From Paracentrotus lividus (lineage: Eukaryota > Echinodermata > Echinoidea > Camarodonta > Echinidae), in contig CALNVZ010003435.1 of NCBI GenBank assembly GCA_940671915.1, forward strand, positions 17,301,139 to 17,365,138: a DNA stretch of 64,000 nt, given 5' to 3'. Within the stretch, counting starts at the first letter, position 1. Each line of letters opens with the position of its first letter. The translations under genes were made by a program, and so were the position numbers. Below the pieces are notes generated by a model. That model saw nothing but the letters and a program-made list of their open reading frames with translations. It did no database searches and was not told the origin of the DNA. Shown piece after piece: positions 44,696-57,993 of the stretch.

Positions 44696-46467
44696 TTTAA
44701 AGCTCTGAAGGGGGTGCTTTCGCACACTCCGCACCTCCCTGGCGACGGCGCACAGCCATGTGTAAGACGGGCACCGCTGTTTCACACCATCAATACAACA
44801 CAAAGTCCCTTCCAAATAGTGTGCGCGCATTTCTATACTCCACTAAGGATTGACGTACTGCATAAGCAGTTGAGACATCCCGAGTCAGCTGCACACAAAG
44901 TGAGGGGGGGGGGAAATCGACGATAACCTCCGTATTTAAAGATTTCAGAATTGTGGTCATGAAAACCCTTATTTATTTGTATGAATAAAATATATTTCGA
45001 CCCAAAAAAAAAAAGAATTTTTAGAGCAAGCTAAGATACGACCAAAAAACAAAAAAATAAATAAATAAATAAATAAATTAAAAAAAATTAATTAATTAAT
45101 TAATTAATTAATTTTTAAAAAATCATTCATTTGCGACGCAGTAATTTCAAGTGAATTGATTGAAAACCAAGGATTTTTCCTGGCCTGACGGGTTGTTGAT
45201 CTCGCATTATTGTCAAATATTTTTTATTTTTTTAGAATATAAACTGTAGTGTGTTTCATTATAAATAAAACAAAAAAAAAAATAATAATTAAAAAAATAG
45301 AAAAAATGAAAGTATGTAACGTTAGAGCTTGAAATTGACCTATACATACTAATAGTATGTATAGTTTGCAGAAGTTAACATTAATCAGCGGCGGATCCAG
45401 GATTTCAGGATAGGGGAGCGCCAGGCCCCATAGGGGGAGGGGCGCCGCCGAAATTTTCCGAATTTAACATGTACAGTCAATGAGTCGTTTTCAAATTATA
45501 GGCGGGCGCCCGTCCCCTGCGCCCCCGCCTGGATCCGCCATTGCATTAATTATCCTCTGTACCTTTGAACTGTATCGCACAGGCGCTGTACTGTTGCTAG
45601 CTAGTTTACTTTATCTTTTCGAAACAGATTATTAAATATAATTGAATTCAAAAGTAAATGTATCTTAGCATACGGCCTGTAACCATCGCGGTATGTTAGT
45701 TTGCAGGCACAAACCTATGTTTCTTAACAAATGAAGTGGAAATTTATCATAAAACAATATAGAAAATACATGTCAATCATGTCAATTTGTGCCCCTGTAT
45801 GACAGCACAGCTTTGTGACTGTGTTGCCAATTTGGTATACCGATCAATATTTTGTGCATCGTAAAGATATTCATAACTTTCGTATTATTAGTCCGATTTT
45901 CTTCAAACTTTTTTTCTATTTTTCTTCAAACAAATGCCTGTTTAGAAGTGACAAAATTTGTGCCCCTGTATGACATCACAGCTTTGTGACTGTGTTGCCA
46001 ATTTGGTATACCGATCAATATTTTGTGCATCGTAAAGATATTCATAACTTTCATATTATTAGTCCGATTTTCTTCAAACTTTTTAATTCTATTTTTCTCC
46101 AAACAAATGCCTTTTTAGAAGTGACAAAAGTGCATAAAGCTCCTTTTGTAATCAAACTCTTCATTATTTTCTTCAAGATCTGTCGGTGGAACATTTTTTA
46201 ATGTGCGTGTTTGTTTGGGGAAGGGGCGGTTCTAGGATTTATTAGGGTAGGGGCACAATGAGGAAATTTTATTTGAATAACTGGCAAAAAAAATGTTGAC
46301 AGTCAAGTAGAGCATTAAAAAAAAAAGAAGTGAACTAACCTTAGCATCGTAATAATCCCAATAATCATCACATACGGTTCCCCATTCTCCATTGTGGTAG
46401 ATCTCAACTCGTCCTCTGTTGGGATACCCTGTACCAGCCAGTCGTACGGCTCCATCCTCATATTCAT
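41080..46467 (-). CDS. SRCR-domain type I membrane protein, 3' three exons (partial)
   Basis: Exons on the reverse strand: 46340-46467 (enters in phase 1, exits phase 0), 43698-43905 (phase 0 to 1) and 41080-41942 (to the stop). Exons 1-2 encode one SRCR domain: [60 protein letters not shown]. Six cysteines make it group A. Exon 3 gives a transmembrane helix ([19 protein letters not shown]), a basic stop-transfer stretch, and a tail of about 245 residues with PPPF, a PPAY WW-binding motif, polyserine and acidic segments. The ATG at 41961 is not the start, since it lies in the intron before the AG acceptor at 41943-41944. Signal peptide and any further SRCR domains lie upstream, outside copy A. 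Likely a surface receptor; ligand unknown. Confidence 0.9.
42230..43100. repeat. Long foldback element in the last SRCR intron
   Basis: Bases about 42232-42380 (GAACATTTAATCATGGG ... AGACAATCTTCAGAAG) are matched, inverted, by about 42950-43095 (CTTCTGAAGATTGTCTGTTATTCAG ... AATTAAATGTTC). The interior is CA-rich on the left and TG-rich on the right, and contains a direct duplication of about 285 bases (GATTAAAACAAAT ... at 42389 and 42672). No coding content. The copy B counterpart is about 58308-59170. Confidence 0.7.
43291..43546. mobile_element. pogo/Tigger-like miniature element
   Basis: CAGTGGAAACTCATTATAACGA at the left and CTCGTTATAACGAGTTTCCACTG at the right are inverted repeats, each bordered by TA (43289-43290, 43547-43548). 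The interior carries further GTTATATCGAG/ATATAACGAG words. The CAGTGGAAACTCGTTATAACGA terminus is characteristic of pogo/Tigger elements. 256 bases, non-coding. The copy B counterpart is about 59374-59633. Confidence 0.8.
45050..45122. repeat. (AAAT)n / (TTAA)n microsatellite
   Basis: ATAAATAAATAAATAA followed by TTAATTAATTAATTAA-type sequence; a counterpart exists at about 61138-61200. Confidence 0.9.
45386..45543. mobile_element. CAGCGGCGGATCC miniature element with target duplication
   Basis: Ends CAGCGGCGGATCCAGG and CCTGGATCCGCCATTG, 158 bases, GC-rich interior (GGGGAGCGCCAGG, GGGCGCCCG). CATTAAT flanks both sides (45379-45385, 45544-45550). Same family as 22176-22332 and 32132-32238. 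Lies in the SRCR intron. Confidence 0.8.
45787..46130 (+). repeat. 172-base tandem duplication in the SRCR intron
   Basis: The block starting TTTGTGCCCCTGTATGACAG at 45786 recurs starting TTTGTGCCCCTGTATGACAT at 45958 with only a few differences. Both end in AAATGCCT(G/T)TTTAGAAGTGACAAAA. No function seen. Confidence 0.9.
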
Positions 46468-46508
46468 CTATGATCAGAAATATTTAAAGTAAATTGTATT
46501 TAAAGGTG

Positions 46509-46600
46509 AATAGATCTCAACTCGTCCTCTGTTGGGATACCCTGTACCAGCGAAACGTAATGCTCCATCCCATATCAATTCTAGTTGTAAACTTAAGAGG
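46509..46600 (-). pseudogene. Truncated duplicate of the SRCR 5' exon
   Basis: On the reverse strand this reads [20 protein letters not shown] and then diverges immediately, without the [11 protein letters not shown] half and without a donor. About 43 bases (46510-46552) are identical to the true exon at 46398-46440. It is a partial exon copy lying just upstream of exon 46340-46467, a mark of local duplication or gene conversion in an SRCR cluster. Confidence 0.75.
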
Positions 46601-47938
46601 AAGAGGGCGCTATCACTCTACGCAAATCAAACGCTGCCATAGACATTTTGGTATTTTGCACAGTTTTTCACTTTGTTTTCTTGGATTATGCGAGCAACTA
46701 GCCTTTTCAAAGAAATGATCAACTTGAATAATTACGACTAAGGAGGTCTTTTTTTCAAAAAATAGGAATAACTTACTGCAAAGGGGGAAAAAAGTCCTGT
46801 CACTTGTGTCAATTCGAAATCCTAATCAGATCAAATTCCTGTACAATATGGCAAATTTTGCTCTCAAAATGCTCATACGCCACATAATTATCTTCCTGGA
46901 TAACGCATAATTATATAACAGCTTAATGATCAAGCCGTTTTTAAAAAGCTTGAATTCTCACTTTCCAGAGATGTAAATTCATTTCGATTGGTTAAAAAAA
47001 AGTCCTGTCACTTTGAACATTATCACAGAACGAATCTTTACTCGATGGGTCAATATTTCCGCATATCACATGCATATCGCATGTGGACGGCGTCTTCGCA
47101 AGATGTGACAAGATCACTATTTATATAATCATAATCGTTAGGAAACATCAATCTATGTGAAATAAAGATTCTGATTACAACTTTAGCACAATGTGTGTTA
47201 TAGGCTTGCCACAAATGTATTTTCCCAATCTGGTCTGAAGCATCTACCTACGAAAACTATGAATAAAAGTTCAATTATTTAATTTCATGTCCATCGAGAA
47301 ATTAGCTCGAAACGGATCGACTGACCAGACCATTTTAACCACAGGGAAGTCTTTCTTTAGGCGAGTTTTTGTACGCTAAGTAATAATTGCGTGCAGTTGC
47401 TCAATCGGTCGCTTCCCGCCGTATAGCGCGGGTTTTGTTGACATTAATGTAGAAACCGTATAATTTTCTGCGCCGGCTCAGTTGTATTTCCACTAAACTC
47501 ATGAATGTAATGTTGCGTTTCCCTCCTCAAATAATGGACGCGTCTTTATGTTAAGATTTAATGTCATACGTTAGGTTTACATTTCACGTGGAGTAGAATT
47601 GATATGTCATATTCATCTGAGATCACAAATATTCAAAGTGAAATGGATTTGAAGGTTCATTTTCCATCATAGAGAAGAGACAGCTAGTGTACGTCCGCCT
47701 GCCCGGGCTCTGCTTTCCGGGGTCACTCAAATACAAGTGCTAGCCATGCGCGTCCACGCACCCTTAAAATACTAGGTCCTACCCTAAAAGGCGTAATACT
47801 TAAAATCAAATTTACACTCCTATTCGACATCAAACTGGGAAAAATTAGAAAATTTAGTGCATAAGACAGCGATTTACGCTGAAAACACCCCTATTTCAAT
47901 GAAATGGCGATTGAAATCTCCCCCCCCCAGAGAGAGAT
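46601..47938. other. Upstream SRCR intron or flank, no exon recognised
   Basis: AT-rich. At 47608-47655 ATTCATCTGAGATCACAAATATTCAAAGTG resembles the sequence just upstream of the SRCR exon (46461-46510), a second decayed local duplicate. Otherwise nothing recognised. Confidence 0.5.
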
Positions 47939-49057
47939 TAAATTATTTATAAAAAATCAAATTGCAAATCAGTCCATCGCAAAATAATGTGCACTTTACT
48001 ACATGCATTAAGTTATTTATTTATATAAGCCTGACAAATTTGGCCCCTTAATCACAAAATAAAAGTTTTTGGCTGCATGCTGAATGTTAGGAGGAACGTG
48101 TTTACCCAGTTTTAAACTTACTACATGTAAGATAAACAATTCTTTGCTGATTTTACCACCGTCATAATCTAATTTTTTCGATCAGATTTATCACAATTGT
48201 TTTTTTTGTAACTCTGTAAAGCCTGTCGTCAACCTCTATTGATGGCCAAATTTCTTGAATGAAAACTGTTGTTACTTTTAGAATAAAGAAGATCTAAATT
48301 TTGTCAAACATCTTATCACTTCCAGTGATTTTACAAATTGAAACGCATTATGATTGTTTTACATTAATAGCATTCTCTCTGTCGGCAGGGCATGATCGTT
48401 ACCTATAAATGTAAGATATGCGATCATATGTTTGTCAAACGATCTTTGAAGCGACAGTTATGATGCTAAAAGGCCATTCGTAGTGATAAATCATGATTTT
48501 AAAAAAAGTGCATAAACCATTTTTTTTCGGAAAATTGATAAGGGTTTTATGAAATGCCATCTTGGGTTATATCTAATTATTAAAATAATGAATTTGAATT
48601 TAGAAAATAAAATGTTTTATTTCACAAAATCATAGGAATCGATGTTGTACATATATTGATATGAGTTATATTTCTGTGATTTTCTTTAAGCGTGAAGTTA
48701 GAGCGTTGGAGTAACATCCAATTTGTTTGAAGCGCATTATCTCCCAAAGCTTGTTTGGGACGTTTATGAATCACTATTCGAAATATCACAAAATAATAAA
48801 TATTGAATTTAAGAAACAGTCTGATGTCGACTGGGTGTTTTTACAACAAATAACCTAAAATATTCTTTCTGTACATTATAACTTACCAGTAATTTATTAT
48901 TTTAAAATTAATAGTGTAGAATGTCTAATTATTGGCTTCTACTTTTCACTCTTTTTTATTTCGCAGAAACATAAAAATTAACCACATGTTGTTCCTTGTC
49001 CTGTTAAACTTTGATTTATTATACTTGATACGACTTCATTGTTTTATTTAATATCAG

Positions 49058-49198
49058 CCGTCATCAGGTAAGGATAATGTTGGTGAGGTTGCGCCTTGTA
49101 TCACGTGACCGAGTGGACTGCCGTACCTTAACCTACCTACTGTAGGCCGAAAAGCATCTTCATATCGCAGATCAGGTCCTGCATGGAAGGATCTGCAG
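49058..49198 (+). pseudogene. Broken copy of cathepsin A exon 8
   Basis: Matches 33411-33547 with acceptor and donor positions kept, but 141 bases instead of 137 and with several indels, so the frame is lost. No copies of exons 1-7 precede it. Confidence 0.9.
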
Positions 49199-51852
49199 GT
49201 TAAGGGTTTCAAGAACGGGAAAAGGCAGGTACTCTTACCGGGGGGGGGGGGGGGGGGGGAAGGCAAAAACTGTCTCTTAGTAGGGGTGTTAAGCAACTAT
49301 CTGCTTAGTGGGCGGGGGGGCGTAGGTAAGGCAACTATCATCTTAGTAAGGGGATAAGGCCACTATCCTTAAGTTAGGGGGAAGGATAAGGCACTTAATG
49401 GCAACAATATCTTATTGAGTTGGAAGTAAGGCAACATATCTCTCATAGGTGATAAGGCAATGTTATCTCTTAGTGGTGGGGGGGGGGGGGGTGAACAACT
49501 ATCCCTGGGTGGGGGGGGGGGGTAGGCAAAACTGTCTGCTTAGTAGGGGGTAAGACAACTTATCTCTTAGTTGGGGGGGGGGAGTAAGGAACTTATCTCC
49601 TTAGTAGGGGTGGGAGGGGGTAAGCAACTATTTGCTCCATTAGGGTTAAGCACTTATCTCTTAGTGGGGGGGGGGGGGGGGGGGGGGTAAAGCACACTAT
49701 CGTCTTGGGGTGGGGGGGGGGGGGGTAAGGGCAACTAAGCTCTATAAGTAGGGGGGGGTAAGGCAACTATCCGCTTAGTAGGGGGAGGATGAAGGCAACT
49801 ATAGGCAACAATATCTTATTGGAGGGTTTGGAGTTAAGGCAACCATCTTCTGATAGGTGATAAGTCATGGTATCTCTTAGTGGATTGGGGGGGGGGTGTA
49901 AGGAACTATCTCTTAGTATAAAATTGATGGGATGGGGTTTTGTGGGGTCTGCAGTATAATATTTTATTTAAGCCAAATAATTTTAAGGATCTTTTATGAG
50001 AATTTCCATGAATATACAGTTGTCCGCAAAATTTTCATACCCCTGACTTTTTTAAAAGTTTTTTGAATTTTTGCTTTTAAATAAATGAGTTTCGTCAAAC
50101 TTTTTGGTGATCAGTATGTTACCAACATCTGGACTATTAGGAAAGTTTGACATTTAGATAATATTGTTACTATTCCCAGGATATTGTTATTGAACAGATT
50201 ACGAAAAATACACCACTGTTTTCATAAGATTATATTCATACCCTAAGGAGCTAACCAGTCCAATTCTTTCAAATAACGCAGGGGCACTATTATTTACTGT
50301 CATAACCATCTGAATAGTTTTTGAAGAGTCTATAGTCTTTCTTTTATGGCTTTCTGTGGGCCTCTGGGCCCAGGTGTCCTTATGGAAAATGTCCAGGCTA
50401 AGTCAGGTTGCCATGGTCTTTGAGCCATCCTAGTGAGTCTCAGCCCCAAACCCTTTATTATTAGGTTTCTTGTCAGGCAATTTGAATTTTTCACTCCAAG
50501 GAACATTCATTTCACAATGTTATTGAATGAAATAACCAGTTCTACACAACTAACACTTTTCAAGTCCCTGATCACCACACCTCAAGTGTCTTTTTTCAAT
50601 AAGCCATCCAGATGTAAGAACTTGGGAAAAAGCTACCAATGGGCATGGACTATAAGTGCAAGTTTCGTCCTTGAAATTCGCCAAATACAGGTATCTAAGC
50701 AGAGCCTACAACAACCCACAGATCGACAAATTAAGAGTTCTGGAATGGGATAACCAACACGTCGCCAGAGACGAAAGCGCGAAAGAGCGAATACTACGTA
50801 GAGGATGACTATACATCGACATTCCAATATTGGGCTAGCCAGTTTTGCATCAGACGCCAACGGGAGGGCCTGTAGACAGGTTCTGAGCTCATTTAAACCA
50901 GAATTTAACTTTGGACTAAAATTATATAACGCTGAAGAGAGGAAATTAGAATTTATCGGCGATGATATGGACTTTCTTCAATTTGGCAAAAGAAATGAAT
51001 GAATCCTCAGTCTAAAGGACAGTGTACCTGATTTTGCAGCATGTTATTCTACTATAGAATCTGCTATTGGGGATGTAATCATTGCTGGTAAGCACTTGGG
51101 AATCTGTTCAGAATAGGAGGCCATCCCGGTGAAGACATTTTTGTAAAGATCCTGGATGAAAAACTTGCAGAAGTATGCTTGTAAATGTTACCTGGGCACC
51201 CATGTGATTCTTGTCAACAGGACGATTCAGCAAGCATACTGGCCAAGTTTAGTCAATGTAGTAGTTCAAGGACAATCATAATGATGAATCTGAAGGGAAT
51301 ATTGATTGAGATGACAAGAATCCCTTTAAGAAATGGCATAGGAGTCGAAGACTCACAAAATGCTCAAAGGACGCTATGCAACCTTTAACACAGCCTCGAC
51401 ATTTTCCAGGGGATCGACATAGGTCAAACCCATGAAAGAGCATGATGATGGTCTTGACATTCCAAGAACCATTTTATGTGGAATTTAAATAAATAATATA
51501 CGAGTATGATTGATAATAAATTAGATTTGGGCACCCGTTATAGGGTATGAATAAATCTGTGAACATGGCATTTTTTCGTATAATCTGTCAATAAAACCAC
51601 CCTGGAATACCAAAATTACTCAAATGTCAAACTTTCCAAATAGTCGCAGATGTTGGCAACATACTGATCACAAAAAGTTTTGACGAACTCATTTATTAAA
51701 AGCAACATTAAAACTTTTAAAATGTCAGGGGTATGAAAACAATTTTGCGGACAACGTACACGAAGACAATTATGCTACATGTCATAATTCAATGCATGCA
51801 ATTTGATTTTCACTTGGAATTCATTTACTTAGTTCTTTGTTTCATTTGATAG

Positions 51853-52189
51853 TGCCCTTCCCTACGAGAGGTGTATGCTACCCAATGTTTGATACATACA
51901 AATCGATTCTCCACCAGTATCGGTGGGCATGGTGTACACACGAGACACAGATATGGCCTTGTAAACTTCCTGGGTGACGAATGTTGTAGAGTCCTTCAGC
52001 TCAAGCAACAGAACGATAGAGGTACCATGGAAGGTCAGGAGGTCAAATGCGGGATTCGTCAAGGAGTTTGAAGGACCTCCTTGTAACTCGTTAAAGGAGC
52101 AGGTCACATGGTGCAGCCACAAGAAAAACACCAGCAACAGAGCTTTACTAACATGTTTCACACTCATTCTCACAGAATAAGCCTTTGTG
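51853..52189 (+). pseudogene. Broken copy of cathepsin A exon 9
   Basis: Matches 36096-36420 in 337 instead of 325 bases. The catalytic Asp region (GDTDMACN) and the His region (GAGHMVP) are both disrupted by small indels, and the stop TGA is read as TGT. In this form it cannot encode an enzyme; the pattern fits raw sequencing error or an unpurged haplotype. Confidence 0.9.
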
Positions 52190-55100
52190 TAGTAAACCCA
52201 ATCGTCTTCATTTTCTAGAGTTGATGCTGACTACTAGATCCGTATGCCTTGTGATCTGGTAAAACCTTATATCTCCAAAATGTTGAATGTATCAGGACCG
52301 GACGGTAAGCCAATTGCACTATTAACATGTGGATTGATTATCCTTTGACAACACTGCAGTGGCTTTATTTTTAGTGTAAGAGAGCTAGATTTGAACATAC
52401 GACATCACTTGAGTGATTCAACCCGGGGCGTGTTTCATGAAATGACTTGTTGACTTTATCTGACAAGTCCTGTTTTTATTCCGACAATATACCATAGTAA
52501 CAATGCTACATCAAAAATCAGTAAAGACTGTCAGATCTGACAACTGTGTCAGAGCAAGAAATGTATAATGAAACGCCCTGGAGTTGCACCCAAAAATGGT
52601 GATTTCTTTAAAATTTAACCGGTCCGCCGACGGTTACCTGAGAACACTGAAAAACGCCAAATTACATATCAAAGACAGATAGCTAATAATTTTTACATAA
52701 TACATATCAATTCCGAATTTAAGGGGTTTATTATCCAGTCTAGGTGAACAGGTATTTATTTAAAAAGGTGATCTAAAACGCTCATAACCTAGGCCACCCT
52801 CCCAAATACCCCGAATAAATTACCGCCTGCGCGGGCGATTTTAAAATTGCGCGGTATGACGTACAAAAGATGTTAACGGATGCCAACATGCTAATGCTCT
52901 GAAGGATTTGCACTTTCATTTCATCAAATAAAGGATTCTAGCTCATGGCTATAGTTGTGACAGGTGGAGGAATACCAACGTGTTTTTCTAAAAGTGCGGA
53001 ACCACATGCAATGCCTGTCGTAAGCATTCCTTAACATTTCTTTGACGTCAATCACCCTCGGCGACAATTGAAAACTAGGGGTAACTTTTCTGAGTATTTG
53101 TGAGGGATAGCCTGGTTGAGGTTTCGATCAATTCGTCGTTTATAGAATACTGTATGAAAAATTGATAGTTTATATTTATGTGTAGTTATGTTTATACGCC
53201 TACTTAGCTTTCAATCGAATTTAAGGTTGTATTTACCTGAGCGGTTCTTACACCGTCCACGATGCTTTAGATATGAAGGTTTTATCAGCCAAGGGCGATT
53301 TTGAGGCATTGTTGTTCCTATAGGTTAACAACGACTGAATGTGACCTCTAAGGTGCTTGCGAACGGCAGAAGTCATAACGCTGGTTGTGAGCTGCGTAAT
53401 ACTGTGGAAACAATTTTATGATTTAGATTTTAAATATATTTTATAATACAGAATATGTAACAAACTCTTTAAAATGGAGAGACATATCTTTTAATATACT
53501 AATGAGAAGATCCTATGTATGGACAACTTCCCCTGGGAAATGTACCCCTCCAGAAATAGGGTTATGGTTTGTGTGTAGGAGTTCTTAGGGAGTAAGTTTT
53601 TCCAGGGGCAACTGTCCATTGAATTAGTCATCGCATAGATCACCGTATCCTAGACAGATAAATATCAGCAGTTTGATGGGAGGACAAAAAAACTATATGC
53701 ATTATCAGGTAATATAGTAACCTAAAGAAATCATTGCTATGCTACCCATAGACGGGGTTTGGTTGTTAGGAAGGGTATTTTTTCACACCTTCCCTGTGGA
53801 CCATTGGCGCACGTGTTTAATGGGTGGCGTTGCCCGCTCCCCTACTGTATTGTTTGGTTTGTGACAACGTCGAAAATGAAGCGAATCCATGATTTCCCTC
53901 GAGAGGTCATTCTATTGACCCGTGGTGTTAAAGGGATTCAGTAGCTTTTCCAAACAGTGCGAGAGGGAACAAAATTTAGTCAAATCCTATTGCTCTGATG
54001 TGGTAAAAACAAACTACTGAAAATTCAGAGCAAATAGATGTCAATAGTAACTTAAAATAGTGAAACAAGCTAGGACTACACGGCCTTTGCCGCGATCAAA
54101 TCGCCACCGTTCGGTGTGCACTGCTCTGTCGCGAGCACCAAGGGCGTACCTTGCCAACAGGCTATTGGGGACTTCCATAACCCAGTAAAATGCTAAAATG
54201 TTCTGAGCCATGGCAGGAGAATACTGTTTTCAAAGCATTCGAAAATGGGTTGAAAATCAGGGTATTAAGATCGTATGAAAATCTGGATATTGAAGCAAGC
54301 ACTTCGTTTGTAATTTCAGGAGGTTCCTGGCTGTCCTATAATGTTTATAAATCATGTTAGCTAATAAGCTATTTCAATAAATTATGATTTGAATTCTTGT
54401 TCATCGTTACTTTATTCCATCCCTTTAAAGCCTGAATGCGAGCAACAGTGGAAAATAGCAAAATGTGCCTGCCTTGAGATGGCCTCTCCCGTTAAAAAAG
54501 GATGGATACAACCAGATTTTGCTGTAAACATACAGTCCAGATAAATGTGTGCACATGTCTGTATCTATCTCTCAGTGCATAGTTTAACAAAGATTTATTA
54601 ATAAAGAGGTAAACAGCTTGCTTATTATTTAGAGATCTCATTAATACAGGGGTTGACTGTTAAAAGTGAGTTTCAAATGTCATTTCTATCAAGACTCGAG
54701 GTGGAGTAAATAGTTCGGAGCAACGGTCCGTTTTTATGCTTTTGCTGGGCATAAAATACTTTTTGGTTGCATTAAAAACAACTCTTGGGACTGTCCAAAC
54801 TCGGCAATCTCGCAAACTTCTTAGAATTTTTGTTACTGATGGCGAAATGAGTGTGTAAAGAAAAGTCTCCATTGTTATTTGAATCATGTGCTATCCACTA
54901 CATGTACAACTGAAGAAAAATCTCGGTTATGATACAAATTTCAATATAAATCTAGCTATAGAGATTTTAAAGTAAAACGCGTTACGAGAAGCAAAGGTTG
55001 ATACGTATGTGGTTTTCAGTGTAAAGTCATAATTTGACTATTTTATGGAATACAATTTGTAGTTATTTGTATGTGGTTTAAACAGAAGGACGGCTTTAGG

Positions 55101-57097
55101 GCAAAAATTTGATTTTTGCGGATCGTAGGTAATCGGCATATTTTTACTGTTTTATATTTGTCTACATAATGGGACAGAATTCTAGTACAATTGGAATGAT
55201 TTGTGTAACACACAGTGAAAAATTTGATATAGTCCCCAGATTATGTACAAAAATCCCCTTTTGCTAATGAATATAACATAATAGATATAATAAGATAGTC
55301 GAGTTTTCCAACTGATCCACACAGGCACACATCACACACACACCACACACACACACACACACAGACACACCGCACACCACACACTACACACACACACACA
55401 CACAACAAATTCATGGCGTTTACAATTAACTTTGTCACACGCTGCTATCACCCTGACTGTAACTAGAATTAATGTCTCCGTCATGCTTGCAGCTGGCAAG
55501 AAGTGTAAGTGCTAAGTAAGTAGAAACCCTGTGAAAATTGGACAAAATTGTGTGCAAAATGCAAATCTTGATTGAATTCAGCTGATTAGGATTACTAATA
55601 GAGGCGCTTTATGCATCCATATTTTAAATGTAATCTAATTACCAACAATGAAAAAATAGCAAATACAATACATAATGCATGACTTTAATATAGCATTATA
55701 TAACCATGTAATAGACATCCAAATTTAATTTAACGCTTATGTAAAAATTACAACACATATCGTCGGCTGGAGCCAGAAGGGCGCTATTGCAGATATCAAG
55801 GATGTTCCGTTTGGACCAGAAGGGCGCTATTACGATTGAACTTTGGTAGCAGTAATAGCGCCCTTATTGGCTCTCAACGGAACATCTTTAAGATCATTAA
55901 ACGCCCTTATGGCTCCCCAACAGACGTATACAAAGAGGTCATAATATATAAAACCAAATAAATTGGAATGCAATAAACGATAAACTCAAGAATGAAATAT
56001 TGTTTCATTCAATATCATAATTGGTAAAAGAGCATTGTCAAAATATTTTTAAGTCAAATAGTAAATATTAAACTGCAAAACACTCACATATTAACCCTCT
56101 TTATTAACCTGGAAAGGGGTAACATAATAAAAACAGTTATGGAATGAAGTAAAAAGTTAACAGGCAATAAACGCAACAAAAAAGGGGCCCCCAAAAATGT
56201 ATCGATCAAACGAATCAAGGAACCGACATGAAGACATTGGCACGATGTTGTGGCCCATTCTCTGTAATTGTAAACTGGGCATATTATGCTTGTTAATTTG
56301 CCTGTTAACAGCATATACTTTCGGCGTGTTTTGATACAAGTGGTGTAATATAGCAGTTTGCTGTTAAATGTTGGTATTTGTGTTATTTTTGGCAATTCCT
56401 TTACTTTAGGGTTATAACTACTTTATTAGAAAATAAACAGTACTACTCTTCTTTTTTACCAACAATTTACAATGTTTGTGGGTAGTTTTCTTCAAGAAGT
56501 TACACAAATCAGTTCTCTATAAATTATAAGTATTAACAATTTAGAAATATGATTTTTCAAGAAAAAAAAGTAATTTCAAAAGCCACGAGTAAAATTGCAT
56601 TGTGCCATTTGATTGGAAGCAAACCATGGCTCCTGATCATTAATTTGTTTGAGGTAAGCCTTTCCTGAGTCCATTCACACTTGGGACGAAGGAGTACTTG
56701 AAATTTCAAATGCAAGGGACTGCCTCTGCCCGAACTTGGTACGAGGCAATTTGACAAAATGTTTTCAAAAGCCCAAGTGCTCAGTTCATCTATGACAGCC
56801 GGGTAGGAGTGTGATATCACTAGACAAGGATATCGATTACTCTGTAACATACAAAAGTCAATGTCGCATAATATTAAACGATTTTAATCTTGAGGTTTTC
56901 AAAGTTTAGGTGTTCGTTTTTTTGGAATACACTGTACAGGTGTGTCCGCGTTGTACTGTCAGATAAACAAGATAAGATAAGATAAAATAAGATTTTTAAA
57001 AAAATGGAAGAAAGAAGGATAATCAAATCTCTATAACGTTCATTCAAAGACCTAGTAGTAAGAGCAAAGATTTTTTTTTCTTTGCCTCATTTGAAGT

Positions 57098-57993
57098 TTA
57101 TGCATGCGATATACGAACGCTTGTGCAGGATCCCGATCAATGGATTAGGTGAAAACATCAACAAGGTCGATGCTAGTTTCAATCAGATATCATTGTTCAG
57201 GTACTGGATGCATTAACCTGATTATCAGGATTCTCACGATACAGTAATGCGGGTAAAAGGATTGCTGAAAGCCTGAGCAACTCCGTTGATGGACTTGGAG
57301 GAGGAGGAAGAGGAGGAGGGGGATTGGAGAGATTCCTTCTTTTCCTCTTCTTGCTTTTCAGACTGTACGAACGGGAAGTGACACAGGGTCTGTATAGGCG
57401 TCATGGTTGCTGGTGCATGTTATCAGGGATTGTTGTTGATATCCCACATGAGAAGAATGAGTCAGTGTATCTTCTGGTACTAGTTATTCTCTGGAAATGG
57501 TAAGTTGGGTAGTTGTGTGGTCCACCATAGCGTTGTAGGCCTATGCAACATTATCACTGGCGGTGCAGGATTATCATTAATGGTAGCCGAGTCGGTAAAT
57601 GTCGCATTATTTGCTGGAAGGATTGTAGACAAATAAGACTCATAGCGGAGGGAGGTCAGTAGGGTCGAACGGTGGGGCGCGTGTTCCAGGGAATGGCGGT
57701 GGATAAGGGAATCCAGGAGGAGTAAATACATCATCATGATTATCACTTATGGTTAGGCGTTGTTATAATGAGGCAATTGGAAATGTTCTTCAAGGGTCCT
57801 GTTTGTCTGGTAGCACTGGCAGGGTGATCTTCGAGTAGGACGACGACGTCCTTGAACAGATGTTCGTCTTTGATATCGTTTTGTTGAGGCTGCTTCACAA
57901 AAAAAATGTAATTTAACACAGCAAAACAGAATGGAAGCCGCCAAGAGAGAAGCAATTACAAATTCCAGTTATCTCTGCTGCGTCACAAACTAC
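57098..57993 (-). pseudogene. Broken copy of the SRCR transmembrane/tail exon
   Basis: Counterpart of 41080-41942, 896 instead of 863 bases. Short pieces of the tail and the membrane segment ([10 protein letters not shown]) are still readable in different frames. The acceptor is altered (CTTTCAG for CTTTGCAG). Confidence 0.9.

Larger units (their letters stand above)
32312..47938 (+). repeat. Large direct duplication 2, copy A (intact reading frames)
   Basis: About 15.6 kb that recurs head to tail as 47941-64000. It starts in cathepsin A intron 7, contains exons 8-9, the intergenic repeats and the visible SRCR exons, and ends in the C run at about 47926. All exons here read through, while those in copy B do not. 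Confidence 0.95.

Noticed and set aside
44630..44935. Poly(T)-bordered segment (SINE on the reverse strand)
   Set aside because: The poly(A)-like tail is there, but I could not find tRNA-type A and B boxes or a flanking target duplication.
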